NCBI GenBank assembly: GCA_905221605.1 | Contig: CAJNDS010002260.1 | Location: 419,001-483,000, forward strand | Source of the DNA: Symbiodinium natans | Taxonomy: Eukaryota; Sar; Dinophyceae; Suessiales; Symbiodiniaceae | DNA: 64,000 nt | Direction: 5' to 3' | In this document: positions 63,681 through 64,000 of the stretch, one piece after another | How the letters are laid out: the number at the start of each line of letters is the position of its first letter | Position numbering within the stretch: position 1 is the stretch's first letter | The notes under the pieces: generated by a model | The model's database searches: none | Seen by the model: the letters and a program-made list of their open reading frames with translations, nothing else | Told to the model about the DNA's origin: nothing | Translations under genes and position numbers: made by a program

Positions 63681-64000
63681 CTTCATGGTTTCAGGTCAGG
63701 CGCAAGGTGTTGCGATGTGGGGGGGAGTTCAGGGCGGCAAAGTACCAAAGGGTTCAGGAGCTGGGGGCTGCGGTTTAGGGTTTAGGGTTTTGCGGTTTAG
63801 GGTTTAGGGTTCAGGGTTTAGGGTTTGGTACTCGGGACCTTCGGGAGTTTGGGCTGTCTTGTCAGCAGTCCCTGCAGATCTGGTCGCGCCTCTGGGCCAG
63901 CGATGAGTCGAGCTGCTCTGTGCGAGTCTCAGGCGACGTTTCTTTTCGGGACGGAACAGACAACCCCCCCCCCCCCCTTCAACCCACAACGCATGGTGGA

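Overview
The window looks like nuclear DNA of a dinoflagellate, possibly of the Symbiodiniaceae/Suessiales type (species not determinable). Four things point there: telomere-type TTTAGGG/CCCTAAA repeats are scattered through most of it; genes are cut into very short exons; the introns I can place use GC and GA donors as well as GT, with an acceptor followed by G (AG|G); and genes lie in long same-strand runs. No bacterial operons, rRNA, tRNA or CRISPR were seen.

Most real genes here are invisible to simple ORF finding because their exons are 30-170 bp. I rebuilt them by reading islands between repeats, requiring AG|G acceptors, GT/GC/GA donors, phase agreement and protein-like continuity. Left block (1-8.06 kb, minus strand, moderately AT-rich): three genes in tandem. 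They are an intron-poor gene running off the left edge with F-box-like and zinc-finger-like segments (1-2807), an 8-9 exon gene with a papain-like Cys/His arrangement (3602-5167), and a Cys-rich gene of about 15 exons (5545-8039). Middle block (8.6-18.5 kb): satellites only. These are a 2-kb CAA-type microsatellite, an AATT satellite with palindromic GAATTC units, a telomere-like tract, an inverted 21-bp array and an 80-bp higher-order repeat built on TTTAGGG. Right block (18.5-64 kb, mostly plus strand): the end of an unknown gene (to 20773), a BTB/POZ gene (21050-29490), a small gene ending at 35657, a single-exon J-domain-like gene (36380-37618), a minus-strand gene (38588-39597), a gene ending at 43419, and an 18-kb gene for an SLC35F-type transporter (45486-63527). 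Plus and minus gene runs therefore diverge from the satellite block.

The introns of the right-hand genes are filled with interstitial telomere repeats (TTTAGGG, TTTGGGG and TTTTGGGG forms), palindromic MITE-like elements, homopolymers, a 1.9-kb element with inverted ends, and a 1.1-1.3 kb duplicated block present at 18.5 and 53.2 kb. An AT-rich stretch at 29.8-32.05 kb carries broken coding fragments of foreign character, perhaps an old virus or transposon.

The exon models are manual and not confirmed by RNA. The transporter and BTB genes are the best supported because the joined exons follow known family patterns in order; other products are described but not named.
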